From contig NZ_QZDU01000010.1 of assembly GCF_009917525.1 (NCBI RefSeq), forward strand, positions 20,786-84,785: a stretch of DNA of 64,000 nt, in the 5' to 3' direction. Below are positions 42,925 through 50,708 of this stretch, piece by piece; within the stretch, counting starts at the first letter, position 1; each line of letters starts with the position of its first letter. The notes under the pieces were generated by a model. The model had not been told where the DNA came from. It saw only the letters and a list, made by a program, of their open reading frames with translations, and searched no databases. The translations under genes and the position numbers were made by a program. The DNA comes from Acutalibacter sp. 1XD8-36. Lineage in GTDB: Bacteria > Bacillota > Clostridia > Oscillospirales > Acutalibacteraceae.

Positions 42925-43746
42925 ATGAACAAGCTGCCCGTTGCCGTGCAGGTCTATTCCGTCCGGGAGGACGCCGAGAAGGATTTCGCCGGCACCATGA
43001 AGAAAATCAAAGAGATAGGCTACGACGGCGTTGAGCTGGCCGGCATGTACGGCCTGTCCCCCGCCGAGATAAAGGCCGCCATTAAGGACGCCGGCCTGGA
43101 GGCCGTATCCGCCCATGTGCCCTTCCAGGAGCTTAAAGGGGATATGGAGGGCGTTGTGAGCCAGTATGAGGAGATAGGCGTAAAATACATCGCCATCCCC
43201 TACCTTACCGAGGAGGACCGCCCCGGCGGGGAGAAGTTCGAGGAGAACGTGAAAATCTTCGGCGAGATAGCCAAGGTCTGCAAGGCCCACGGCATTGGCA
43301 CCCTCTATCATAACCACGACTTCGAGTTCCAGAAAATGCCCGACGGCCGCTACGCCCTGGACTACATCTACGACACCATCCCCGCCGACCTTCTGCAGAC
43401 CGAGATAGACACCTGCTGGGTAAACGTCGCCGGTGAGAATCCCGCCGCCTATGTGAAGAAGTACAGCGGCCGCGCCCCTGTGGTGCACCTGAAGGACTTC
43501 TATAAGGAGGGCAAGCCCGGCAATATGTACCAGCTTATCGGCACGGACGTGGAGGAGCAGGAGAACAAGGGCTTCTTTGAGTTTCGCCCTGTGGGCAGCG
43601 GTATGCAGGACTTCCCCTCCATCCTGGAGGCCTCCCTGGAGGCCGGGGCCAAGTGGGTGGTGGTCGAGCAGGACCAGTCCAACGGCCGCACGCCTATGGA
43701 GGCAATCACCATGAGCCGGGAGTACCTCAAGGGCCTGGGCTGGTAA
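42925..43746 (+). CDS. Sugar phosphate isomerase/epimerase (xylose isomerase-like TIM barrel)
   Basis: A 273-residue AP-endonuclease-2/xylose-isomerase-fold protein. Metal and substrate blocks include IGYDGVELAGMYGLSP, LYHNHDFEFQKM near 135 (His/Glu), TEIDTCWVNVAG near 180 and VVHLKDFY near 205, ending with WVVVEQDQ. Such enzymes epimerise keto-sugars or inositol derivatives; the substrate is unknown. SD AGGAGG. No neighbouring sugar genes, so it is monocistronic and ends at a terminator. Confidence 0.88.
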   Translation: MNKLPVAVQVYSVREDAEKDFAGTMKKIKEIGYDGVELAGMYGLSPAEIKAAIKDAGLEAVSAHVPFQELKGDMEGVVSQYEEIGVKYIAIPYLTEEDRPGGEKFEENVKIFGEIAKVCKAHGIGTLYHNHDFEFQKMPDGRYALDYIYDTIPADLLQTEIDTCWVNVAGENPAAYVKKYSGRAPVVHLKDFYKEGKPGNMYQLIGTDVEEQENKGFFEFRPVGSGMQDFPSILEASLEAGAKWVVVEQDQSNGRTPMEAITMSREYLKGLGW

Positions 43747-43790
43747 GCCCTATTCCGTGACATATAAGCTGACGCAGCTTCTATAAAACT

Positions 43791-43819
43791 GCCCCGCTCC
43801 CTATTACGGAGAGCGGGGC
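43791..43819. terminator. Bidirectional intrinsic terminator
   Basis: Perfect 9-bp stem GCCCCGCTC/GAGCGGGGC with 11-base loop and following TTTTC, between convergent genes. Confidence 0.8.
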
Positions 43820-43837
43820 TTTTCATTATTTATCTCT

Positions 43838-44320
43838 TTAAAGCTTGGCCTCAAGCCGGGCCCTCCCGGGACAGGCCACGATTACGAACCCCAGAAGCAC
43901 GCTGGCAGCGAGGTCGGTGGTAAATATCTGCTCCCACAAAACCTTGGTAATCAGCGGCGCACCCTCCCGGTAAAGGATTCCGCCTGAATTCATAAAGACG
44001 AAAAACCTGTCGGCCTGCCCGCCAAGGCACAGCAGCACGAAAATTACCAGGCACGCCAGGGCCCAATAGAAGGCCCGCCGCCTTACAGGGCTGTCAATAT
44101 CCCTCCCCTTCCCCCGGACCATCCAGCAGAGGCCCGCGCAGGCTGCAAACCTGACGGCCCGGGCAAGAAAGCTTGCATACGGGATTCCCCCGGTTCCATT
44201 CCCGGCAATCTCCCCCGAGATAATCACGTAAAAGGGCAGGGTAGAGGCCAGGTGTACCAGCAGCACGCCAACGAAAGAGCTTAGGAACAGTAAGAGTATC
44301 TTTCTTTTTGAAGCTGTCAT
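43838..44320 (-). CDS. Small membrane protein of unknown function
   Basis: A 160-residue protein with four hydrophobic helices: near 8-30, 50-70, 88-108 and 132-152. No motif recognised. The ATG at 44320 has AAGGAGG 9 bases upstream, and is preferred to an ATG at 44374 that lacks an SD. It stands alone between two terminators. Confidence 0.7.
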   Translation of the reverse strand: MTASKRKILLLFLSSFVGVLLVHLASTLPFYVIISGEIAGNGTGGIPYASFLARAVRFAACAGLCWMVRGKGRDIDSPVRRRAFYWALACLVIFVLLCLGGQADRFFVFMNSGGILYREGAPLITKVLWEQIFTTDLAASVLLGFVIVACPGRARLEAKL

Positions 44321-44393
44321 TATGCGGCCCTCCTTTAGAAAATTATGTATAAATTCTTTACATGATTTTAACATATTGCATTAAAAAAGTCAA

Positions 44394-44417
44394 GGGGGAC
44401 GCAGACCCGCGCCCCCC
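44394..44417 (-). terminator. Intrinsic terminator of the YjdF-Nudix gene
   Basis: GGGGG and CGC arms (44394-44402) pair with GCG and CCCCC (44409-44417) with one mismatch; the minus strand continues with TTGACTTTTTT. Confidence 0.65.
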
Positions 44418-44443
44418 TTTTTGCAAATATTCTTTACAAATAT

Positions 44444-45862
44444 TTACACAATGCACTCCCTGATATACTCCGCAACCACCGTCCTATAGTTCTCCGTCCT
44501 GTAATCCATCCTGCCCACCAGCTCCAGCATCTCGGCCTTTGACACCCACTGCAGCCCCGAGACCTCGGCAGTCTGCATTGTGAGGGCGCTGTCGTCAAGG
44601 TCGGCCCGGACGAAGAATACGTCGGTGAAGCTGTGGCTCTCCGTCTCTATCCAGCGGTAGGCCTTGATAATATCGTCCCCGGGGAGCTGCACGCCCAGCT
44701 CCTCCCTTATCTCCCGGACAAGGCACTCCGCGGCGGTCTCCCCGGCAGTGGCGTGGCCCATGGTTATCTCCCACTGTCCGGGCCTGAATTTCCTGCTCTC
44801 CGAGCGCTTCTGGAGCAGAAAGCGCCCGTTCCCGTCGTATATATAGGCGTGGACGCCCAGGGTGAAATACTCCCCCTTATCGCCGCCCCGCTCCACGGTC
44901 CCGCCGGTGAACTTGCCGTCCCTGGTGTAGAGGTCCTGGAGCTCCGGGCCCCCTGAGCTCTCCGGGCCGTCCAGGGGGATGGGCTCAAGCAGGCTGGGGC
45001 GCTCCTCGTTTTTCTCCCTCTTCTCCGGGGCGGGCAGCTCGTTCTCCTTGAGCCTGGGGATAAACCTGGGGGCAAAGCTCCCGGTGCCCCGGCCCATAAT
45101 ATATATCATGCCGATGACGGAGAACACCACCGCGCCGATGAAGTTCACAAACAGGTCCTTCATGGTGTCGTGTATGCCTATGTCAAGATACCCGGGCCAC
45201 TCCTCGCCGTTTACCACCACGCTCTCGATGGGTATGTGCACCGGCGAGTTCTCCCCGTTGGGGTTCAGGCTGACGGTGTTCACAACATTTATCCAGGTGT
45301 CCTTCTGCATGTCCATCTGGAAGAAGGTGTCCATGCCGTACTCGAAGAACTCCCAGAGCACGCCTATAGTCATGGAGAAGCAGAAGGCCACCACCGCCAC
45401 GAACACCGGGGACAGCCGCACCTTGAACCGGCGGGAGCGGTTGAGGATGTCCACCATGGCGATGCCTATTGCCGCCATCAAAAAGCCGTTTATGGTGTGC
45501 AGCATAGTGTCCCAGAATGGGAAGGTCAGGTAATACTCCTGTATCTCTCCCAAAATCTCCGCCGAAAAGATGAACAGCAGGATGATGACCTCAAGGGTGT
45601 TTGGCACGTCGATGTGCAGCCGCCGCTCCACGAAGCTGGGTATCATGAACAGCGTCAGTGTAAGGGCGCAGAGGAACACATCGTAGTATTCCCCGTTAAA
45701 AAGCTGCAGCACCAGCACCGCCAGCACCAGCACCCTGAGCACCACGTAAACGGTGAACAGCACCGGGTGCTCCCTTGCCTCCCTCTTGGCCTGCTGTATC
45801 TCCTCCCTGCGCCGCAGGGCCCGCTCCTCTTTGGTAAGCTTCTGCTTTTTCTTCTTAGCCAT
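44444..45862 (-). CDS. YjdF-like membrane domain fused to a Nudix hydrolase
   Basis: A 472-residue fusion. After a Lys-rich start come about seven membrane helices (35-265) resembling the YjdF/DUF2238 family (FWDTMLHTINGFLMAAIGI, WEFFEYGMDTF). An acidic linker follows, then a Nudix domain (about 325-472) with a perfect Nudix box: G-HATAG-E-TAAECLV-REI-R-EE-L-G-V. FTLGVHAYIYDGNGRFLLQKRS precedes it, typical of isopentenyl-diphosphate isomerase-like or general Nudix enzymes. I infer a membrane-tethered pyrophosphohydrolase or isomerase. An extended -10 (TGCTATAAT, 45921-45913) lies upstream. Confidence 0.85.
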   Translation of the reverse strand: MAKKKKQKLTKEERALRRREEIQQAKREAREHPVLFTVYVVLRVLVLAVLVLQLFNGEYYDVFLCALTLTLFMIPSFVERRLHIDVPNTLEVIILLFIFSAEILGEIQEYYLTFPFWDTMLHTINGFLMAAIGIAMVDILNRSRRFKVRLSPVFVAVVAFCFSMTIGVLWEFFEYGMDTFFQMDMQKDTWINVVNTVSLNPNGENSPVHIPIESVVVNGEEWPGYLDIGIHDTMKDLFVNFIGAVVFSVIGMIYIMGRGTGSFAPRFIPRLKENELPAPEKREKNEERPSLLEPIPLDGPESSGGPELQDLYTRDGKFTGGTVERGGDKGEYFTLGVHAYIYDGNGRFLLQKRSESRKFRPGQWEITMGHATAGETAAECLVREIREELGVQLPGDDIIKAYRWIETESHSFTDVFFVRADLDDSALTMQTAEVSGLQWVSKAEMLELVGRMDYRTENYRTVVAEYIRECIV

Positions 45863-45965
45863 TTGCGTCCTCCCTTATTCATTGGTAATTCGTAAGTAAT
45901 GATATAAAGGTTATTATAGCACAAGTCGGGGAGAGAAATAAAGTGGTAAATAAAAAATACCCGGC

Positions 45966-45994
45966 TTGACATTTTGCCGGGTTACCGTTATAAT
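45966..45994 (+). promoter_or_regulatory. Consensus promoter of the antisense RNA
   Basis: TTGACA (45966-45971), 17-base spacer, TATAAT (45989-45994): an exact sigma-A consensus. No protein gene starts within 390 bases downstream, so it most likely drives a small RNA. Confidence 0.85.
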
Positions 45995-46000
45995 GAACAG

Positions 46001-46283
46001 GAAGGGCATTGCCGCGCGACGGTCTAGTCCAGGATTTTGATTAACATTTTTATGCTAACCGTTCGGGGACCAGCCGGGCGGTTAGCAAGCTTTTGGTGCT
46101 AAGTATATCAGCAGCGCCAGCCAAAAAAGAGTGGCCAGCATGTACAGCAGCAGCTTCCATACTTTTCCCATCAGCATCACCCCCTTTCAGGGGAGTAGCC
46201 AGACCGCCAATCACCGCAATGCCCATACGCCTTGACCGAACAAAATACCAGCCAAGACGCCCCCAAAAGAGGGGCCTTTTTTA
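46001..46283 (+). ncRNA. Predicted antisense RNA overlapping the small hydrophobic peptide gene
   Basis: Starts at a consensus promoter and ends at an intrinsic terminator: GCCCC (46259-46263) with GGGGC (46271-46275), then CTTTTTT. It covers the whole peptide gene and leader on the opposite strand. A strong stem TGCTAACCG/CGGTTAGCA (46053-46061 with 46079-46087) overlaps the peptide stop codon. This organisation, a strong antisense promoter facing a short membrane-peptide mRNA, is that of type I antitoxins in Firmicutes. Expression is inferred, not shown. Confidence 0.65.
46082..46171 (-). CDS. 29-residue hydrophobic peptide, putative type I toxin
   Basis: The peptide starts MGKVWKLLLYMLATLFWLAL and ends with LIYLAPKAC: a basic N-terminus, one 19-residue membrane helix and a short tail. 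SD GGGGG is 8 bases before this ATG; an alternative ATG at 46177 would be only 2 bases away. The SD can pair with CCCC just upstream (CCCC-TGAAA-GGGG hairpin), which would limit translation as in many type I toxin mRNAs. It has its own promoter and is fully covered by an antisense transcript. The family is not recognised. Confidence 0.65.
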   Translation of the reverse strand: MGKVWKLLLYMLATLFWLALLIYLAPKAC

Positions 46284-46311
46284 TTTTACCAGATTCCCCA
46301 TATACTGTCAA
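46283..46311 (-). promoter_or_regulatory. Promoter of the small peptide gene
   Basis: Minus strand TTGACA (46311-46306), 17-base spacer, TAAAAT (46288-46283). Predicted start near 46276 leaves a leader of about 100 bases. Confidence 0.75.
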
Positions 46312-46323
46312 CCAATTATATAC

Positions 46324-46352
46324 TTGACAACCGCGCCCGTCTGCTTCATAAT
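46324..46352 (+). promoter_or_regulatory. Promoter of the ACT-domain gene
   Basis: TTGACA (46324-46329), 17-base spacer, CATAAT (46347-46352), with SD GGAGAGAGGGG before the ATG at 46394. Confidence 0.75.
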
Positions 46353-46393
46353 ATTAGCATTGCAAAACCACTTAGGAGAGAGGGGTAACAGGA

Positions 46394-46675
46394 ATGAAGA
46401 GTTCAGAAAAGGCGGTAATCACCGTCATCGGCAAGGATATGGTGGGTATCCTTGCCAAGGTCACCGAGATCTGCGCCAAAAGCGGGGTGAACGTGCTGGA
46501 GGTCACCCAGTCCATTTTGCAGGACCTGTTTGCCATGGTAATGCTGGTGGACATGGCGGGGTCCTCCTCGGACGTGGCGGCGCTGTCCCGGCAGATGGAC
46601 GCCCTGGGGGACGAGCTGGGGCTGAAGATACATGTTATGCACGAGGACATCTTCAACTCCATGCACAAGATTTAA
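46394..46675 (+). CDS. ACT-domain protein (UPF0237)
   Basis: A 93-residue single ACT domain: KAVITVIGKDMVGILAKVTEICAKSGVNVLEVTQ, then LFAMVMLVDM and a C-terminal helix. ACT domains bind amino acids or other small ligands. In many Firmicutes this gene is directly followed by the DUF711 (UPF0210) gene; here a GNAT gene and two hairpins lie between. The stop codon lies in the first hairpin. Confidence 0.92.
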   Translation: MKSSEKAVITVIGKDMVGILAKVTEICAKSGVNVLEVTQSILQDLFAMVMLVDMAGSSSDVAALSRQMDALGDELGLKIHVMHEDIFNSMHKI

Positions 46676-46727
46676 TACTCGCTATCGCTCGCATTAAATC
46701 TCCAAGTTTTGCGCAAGCGCAAAACTT
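46668..46727. repeat. Two tandem perfect hairpins after the ACT gene
   Basis: AGATTTAAT (46668-46676) pairs with ATTAAATCT (46693-46701), 16-base loop. AAGTTTTGCGC (46704-46714) pairs with GCGCAAAACTT (46717-46727) with only AA between, an almost perfect 24-base palindrome. TTTTACC follows. They may terminate or attenuate transcription into the GNAT and DUF711 genes, or be an inserted palindromic unit like that before glyS. Confidence 0.6.
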
Positions 46728-46751
46728 TTACCTGAGAGGAAATTGATAGAA

Positions 46752-47225
46752 ATGGATATACGCAAAGCCGAATCAGCCGACCTGCCCATGGTGGGCTTTA
46801 TAACCCGGCGCACCATACAGGAGGTGTACCCCCGGTTCTACCCCCGGGGAGCGGTGGAGTTCTTCCTGGACTGGCACGGCGACAGTCATATACTGGCCGA
46901 TATAGAGGCGGGGGAGGTCTACCTGCTGTTTGACGGCGGCATGGCGGCGGGGACAATCACCTTACACAAGGACGAGATAACCCGGCTGTACGTGGCCCCG
47001 GGGCTCCAGGGCCGGGGGTACGGTCGGGCCCTGCTGGACTTCGGGGAGAAGGCCATAGGGGAGCGGTACGGCAGGATACGCCTGGAGGCCTCACTGCCTG
47101 CGGCTTTTATCTACTGGAAACGCGGCTACAGGGTCGTGGACATGCTCACAGAGTCCGTGGGGCACGGCAGCGTGCTCTGCTGGGACGTTATGGAAAAGCC
47201 CTGGCCTGATAATAAGGGGGAATAG
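46752..47225 (+). CDS. GNAT N-acetyltransferase
   Basis: A 157-residue GNAT: MDIRKAESADLPMVGFI start, strand 4 DEITRLYVAPGLQGRGYGRALLDF with the acetyl-CoA loop QGRGYG, and the FIYWKRGYRVVD C-terminal motif. The acceptor is unknown. The ATG at 46752 is 11 bases from GAGAGGA; a TTG at 46743 would be only 2 bases away. It lies 3 bases before the DUF711 gene. Confidence 0.88.
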   Translation: MDIRKAESADLPMVGFITRRTIQEVYPRFYPRGAVEFFLDWHGDSHILADIEAGEVYLLFDGGMAAGTITLHKDEITRLYVAPGLQGRGYGRALLDFGEKAIGERYGRIRLEASLPAAFIYWKRGYRVVDMLTESVGHGSVLCWDVMEKPWPDNKGE

Positions 47226-47228
47226 GAT

Positions 47229-48587
47229 TTGAATACCAACGAGATACTAGAGACCATAAATATGATAGACAACGAGAACCTTGACGTGCGCACCATCACC
47301 ATGGGCATTTCCCTTTTGGACTGCGCGGGCCCGGACCCGGAGGCAAGCGCCGTTAGGGTCTATGACAAGATATGCCGCTATGCCCAGAACTTAGTGAAGA
47401 CCGGCGAGGACATAAGCCGCCGGTACGGCATACCCATTATAAACAAGCGCATATCCGTCACCCCTGTTGCCATGGTGGCAGGGGCCTGCCCGGGGGCCTC
47501 CCCCCTGCGCTTTGCCAAGGCCCTGGACAGGGCGGCCCACACGGTGGGGGTAAACTTTATCGGCGGATATTCGGCCCTTGTGCAGAAGGGCTTCGGGCCC
47601 GGGGACTACGCCCTTATCGAGAGCATACCCCAGGCCCTTTCCGAGACGGAGCTTGTCTGCTCCTCGGTGAATATAGGCAGCACAAAGGCCGGGATAAACA
47701 TGGACGCCGTGGGCAAGATGGGGAAGATAGTGAAGCGCACCGCCGAGCTCACCGCGGACCGGGAGTGCATAGGGGCGGCAAAGCTGGTGGTCTTCTGCAA
47801 CGCCCCCGAGGATAACCCCTTTATGGCAGGGGCCTTCCACGGCCCCGGGGAGCCGGACTGCGTGATAAACGTGGGCGTCTCGGGCCCGGGGGTCGTGCGG
47901 GCTGCCATACAGAAGGAGGGCGCGGGGAAGAGCCTTACGGAGATAGCGGAGCTTATAAAGCGCACCGCCTTTAAGATAACCCGCATGGGCCAGCTTGTGG
48001 CCCAGGAGGCCTCCCGCAGGCTCAGCGTGCCCTTCGGCATTGTGGACCTGTCCCTGGCCCCCACCCCCGCCATAGGGGACAGCGTCGCCCATATTTTAGA
48101 GGGCATGGGCCTTGAGCAGTGCGGGGCCTTCGGCACCACGGCGGCACTGGCCCTTCTGAACGACGCGGTGAAAAAGGGGGGCGTAATGGCCTCCTCCAGC
48201 GTGGGCGGGCTCTCCGGGGCCTTTATCCCGGTGACCGAGGACGCGGGGATGATAGACGCGGCAAGGAGCGGCTGCCTGACCCTCAACAAGCTTGAGGCCA
48301 TGACCGCCGTATGCTCGGTGGGCCTTGACATGATAGTGATACCCGGGGAGGTTTCCCCGGAGATAATCTCCGGCATTATAGCGGACGAGGCCGCCATCGG
48401 CATGGTGAACAGCAAGACCACCGCCGTGCGGGTGATACCGGCCATAGGCAAGTCCGCCGGTGAGGAGCTGGACTTCGGGGGGCTTCTGGGCCGGGGGCCA
48501 GTTATGCCCGTGAACATGTCCAGCCCCGCAGAGTTTATCGCAAGGGGCGGGAAGATACCGGCCCCCCTGCAGAGCCTGAAGAATTAA
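47229..48587 (+). CDS. DUF711/UPF0210 family protein (PFL-like)
   Basis: A 452-residue protein of the UPF0210 family. [18 protein letters not shown] at the start, [14 protein letters not shown] near 100, [15 protein letters not shown] near 140, [15 protein letters not shown] near 215 and [22 protein letters not shown] near 370 are family blocks. The structure is related to pyruvate formate-lyase-like barrels but the function is unknown. It uses a TTG start 2-3 bases downstream of AGGA. The partner ACT gene is two genes upstream. Confidence 0.92.
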   Translation: MNTNEILETINMIDNENLDVRTITMGISLLDCAGPDPEASAVRVYDKICRYAQNLVKTGEDISRRYGIPIINKRISVTPVAMVAGACPGASPLRFAKALDRAAHTVGVNFIGGYSALVQKGFGPGDYALIESIPQALSETELVCSSVNIGSTKAGINMDAVGKMGKIVKRTAELTADRECIGAAKLVVFCNAPEDNPFMAGAFHGPGEPDCVINVGVSGPGVVRAAIQKEGAGKSLTEIAELIKRTAFKITRMGQLVAQEASRRLSVPFGIVDLSLAPTPAIGDSVAHILEGMGLEQCGAFGTTAALALLNDAVKKGGVMASSSVGGLSGAFIPVTEDAGMIDAARSGCLTLNKLEAMTAVCSVGLDMIVIPGEVSPEIISGIIADEAAIGMVNSKTTAVRVIPAIGKSAGEELDFGGLLGRGPVMPVNMSSPAEFIARGGKIPAPLQSLKN

Positions 48588-48592
48588 AAGGA

Positions 48593-48614
48593 AGCCCCTG
48601 GCGACCCAGGGGCT
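48593..48614. terminator. Intrinsic terminator between convergent genes
   Basis: 9-bp stem AGCCCCTGG/CCAGGGGCT with a 4-base loop, then CCTTTTTATT on the + strand. Confidence 0.85.
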
Positions 48615-48631
48615 CCTTTTTATTCTTAATC

Positions 48632-49885
48632 TTATCTCCTGCCGTCCAGCTCCCCAAGGCTCACGGCAACGGTGTGCCTGATGGGCTTCCACTGGGTGCC
48701 GCCGGACATTGCCACAGCCAGGGCCGCCATGAAGCTTGCCATAAAGAAGGGGTATGTGAAGCTGAAGAGTATCTTCCTTGAGGCCCTGGAGGGAATCCTG
48801 CGCCACTCGGTTATAAGGGTCAGAAGCCCTGTGAAGTACAGGCCGGCATATGTGCCCGCCAGCGCCAGCAGCGCCGCTATCACCACGGGCCCGGTCTCAA
48901 AGCCCGGGGTAGCCAGGCCCACCGCAAACATGATGGTATTCATAATAAACCCAAGGCCCATGAGCACCGCAGCCAGGGAGTTTATCAGCAGGTCATAGCA
49001 GGCGAAGTTCCCCGAGCCGAACATGCTGTGCAGCAGGGTGCTGCCGTTTTTGCCCATTATCTGCATGAGCCCCCGCATCCACCGGGCCCTCTGCACCACC
49101 GACTGCCTGAAGCCGGTGGGCTGCTCGTCATATAGTATCGCCGTGTTGCAATAGGAAATCTTCTCCCCCCGGCACACCAAATCCAGAGTAAACTCCAGGT
49201 CCTCTGTAAGGGCGTAGTAGTGCCAGCCGCCCACCTTCTCAAGGAGCTTTGCAGAGAACAGGAACCCTGTGCCGGACACCGCGCAGCTGGTGCCCAGATA
49301 GTCCCGGGGCCTGTTCAGGTACTCGGACTCCCTTAAAAAATACATGCCGTAGCCCGCCGAAATCCAGTTGTCCCCGAAGTTCTTGGCGTTGCGGTAGCCG
49401 GTCACCACAGGGCAGCCGTTGGAGAAAACCTTGTTCATCTCCCTTATATACCGGGGGTCCAAAAGGTTATCCGCGTCGAAGACAAAGAAGCCGTCGTATG
49501 TGCCCTCGGGCTTATCCTGGGCAATCTTCGAGAGCAGGAACTCCAGGGCGTAGCCCTTGCCCACCTGTACCTTGTTCCGGCGCTGGTAGACCGCCGCCCC
49601 CCGGGAGGCCGCCACCATTGCGGTGCTGTCCGTGCAGTTGTCCGCCACCACGTATATGTCAATAAGCTCCGAGGGGTAGTCCTGGGCCTTTATGCTGTCG
49701 ATAAGCTGTCCGATAACCGCCGCCTCGTTCCTTGCGGCAATGAGCACCGCGAATTTTGACAGGGACCGCTCCTCGAACCGCCTTCCAAGGCCCCGCACCC
49801 TGATTAGGGTGAACAGCACCTGATAGCAGCAGCAAGCCGCCACCACAGCCGCTATGGCGAGATTTATGTATGTTAAAGTCTTCAT
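48632..49885 (-). CDS. Processive family 2 glycosyltransferase, membrane-bound
   Basis: A 417-residue GT2 enzyme. An N-terminal membrane helix (5-25) is followed by AVLIAARNEAAVIGQLIDSI near 47, YVVADNCTDST (first Asp), FVFDADNLLDPRYI (DxD type) near 130, ALTEDLEFTLDLV (TED), and QRARWMRGLMQIM, the QxxRW motif of cellulose-synthase-like processive enzymes. Three C-terminal membrane helices follow. It probably extends a surface polysaccharide; the sugar is unknown. Confidence 0.9.
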   Translation of the reverse strand: MKTLTYINLAIAAVVAACCCYQVLFTLIRVRGLGRRFEERSLSKFAVLIAARNEAAVIGQLIDSIKAQDYPSELIDIYVVADNCTDSTAMVAASRGAAVYQRRNKVQVGKGYALEFLLSKIAQDKPEGTYDGFFVFDADNLLDPRYIREMNKVFSNGCPVVTGYRNAKNFGDNWISAGYGMYFLRESEYLNRPRDYLGTSCAVSGTGFLFSAKLLEKVGGWHYYALTEDLEFTLDLVCRGEKISYCNTAILYDEQPTGFRQSVVQRARWMRGLMQIMGKNGSTLLHSMFGSGNFACYDLLINSLAAVLMGLGFIMNTIMFAVGLATPGFETGPVVIAALLALAGTYAGLYFTGLLTLITEWRRIPSRASRKILFSFTYPFFMASFMAALAVAMSGGTQWKPIRHTVAVSLGELDGRR

Positions 49886-50020
49886 ATGTTTTCCGTCCTT
49901 TCACGCGGCCGCGCCCGGCCCCTGCTCTCTGTGCCTACAAGGATAATATGAACAAATTAAGTCCAGCGTGATGAATTTCTTACGAATTTCTTAACGCTTG
50001 ACGAAATAGGGAGAAGGGCG

Positions 50021-50060
50021 GCGGTGCCGGAAAGGGCAGCGGTGCCGGAAAGGGCGGCGG
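50021..50060. repeat. Short direct repeat upstream of the ECF sigma gene
   Basis: Two 18-base units of GCGGTGCCGGAAAGGGC followed by a partial third ending in GCGGCGG. They sit in the 262-base gap before the sigma factor gene. Downstream in the gap, TGTAACC at 50083-50089 resembles an ECF -35 element, and TACCCTC/GAGGGTA form a distant inverted repeat. Confidence 0.5.
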
Positions 50061-50147
50061 CGGAAAAAAATAAATACCCTCCTGTAACCACCCCGCCCCA
50101 ATCGGCGATATGTAAAGTGAGGGTACTCTCAGAGGAGGTGCTGATAC

Positions 50148-50708
50148 ATGGATGATGAAAAAATCGTGGCGCTGTTTCTGCGCAGGGACGAGGCTGCCCT
50201 GGGGCTCACGGCGGCGAAGTACGGCCTGAAGCTCCGGGCCATTGCAAACAGCCTCCTTCAGGACCAGGGGGCCGCCGAGGAGTGTGAGAACGACACCTAT
50301 ATGCAGGCCTGGGCAGCCATACCGCCCCACGAGCCCTGGGGATACCTCTTCCCGTTCCTGGCGAAGATAACCCGGCGGCTGGCAATAGACGTGGCCCGGG
50401 CCCGCTCAAGGAAGAAGCGCAGCGCCCCAGTGCTGGAGCTCACAGCAGAGCTGGAGCAGTGCATACCCTCCCCCAGCGACACGGCGGGCCAGGTGGACGG
50501 CGTGCTCTTGGGGGATCTGATAGCCGGGTATCTGCGCTCCATACAGGAAGAACAGCGGAATATGTTTATCCGCAGGTACTGGTACTTAGACTCCATAAAG
50601 GACGTGGCCGCCTTCTTTTCCACGTCCCAGGGCCGGGTGAAGACCACCCTTTACCGGGTGCGCCGGGGCCTGCGGGAATATCTCATCAAGGAGGGATACG
50701 ATATATGA
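50148..50708 (+). CDS. ECF-type RNA polymerase sigma factor
   Basis: A 186-residue sigma-70 family protein. Region 2 is in NSLLQDQGAAEECENDTYMQAWAAIP and the following PWGYLFPFLAKITRRLAIDVARARSRKKR. Region 4 is EEQRNMFIRRYWYLDSIKDVAAFFSTSQGRVKTTLYRVRRGLREYL, a helix-turn-helix reading the -35. SD AGAGGAGG. Its stop overlaps the start of the membrane partner (ATGA), the usual sigma/anti-sigma layout. A TGTAACC element upstream suggests autoregulation. Confidence 0.92.
   Translation: MDDEKIVALFLRRDEAALGLTAAKYGLKLRAIANSLLQDQGAAEECENDTYMQAWAAIPPHEPWGYLFPFLAKITRRLAIDVARARSRKKRSAPVLELTAELEQCIPSPSDTAGQVDGVLLGDLIAGYLRSIQEEQRNMFIRRYWYLDSIKDVAAFFSTSQGRVKTTLYRVRRGLREYLIKEGYDI

Noticed and set aside
45993..46040. 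A 15-codon frame beginning MNRKGIAARR on the + strand
   Set aside because: Its ATG lies inside the -10 box of the antisense promoter, so it would not be transcribed with its start codon.
50459..50704. N-terminal extension of the sigma partner starting at 50459
   Set aside because: This part is an out-of-frame reading of the sigma factor gene; the coupled ATG at 50705 is the real start.
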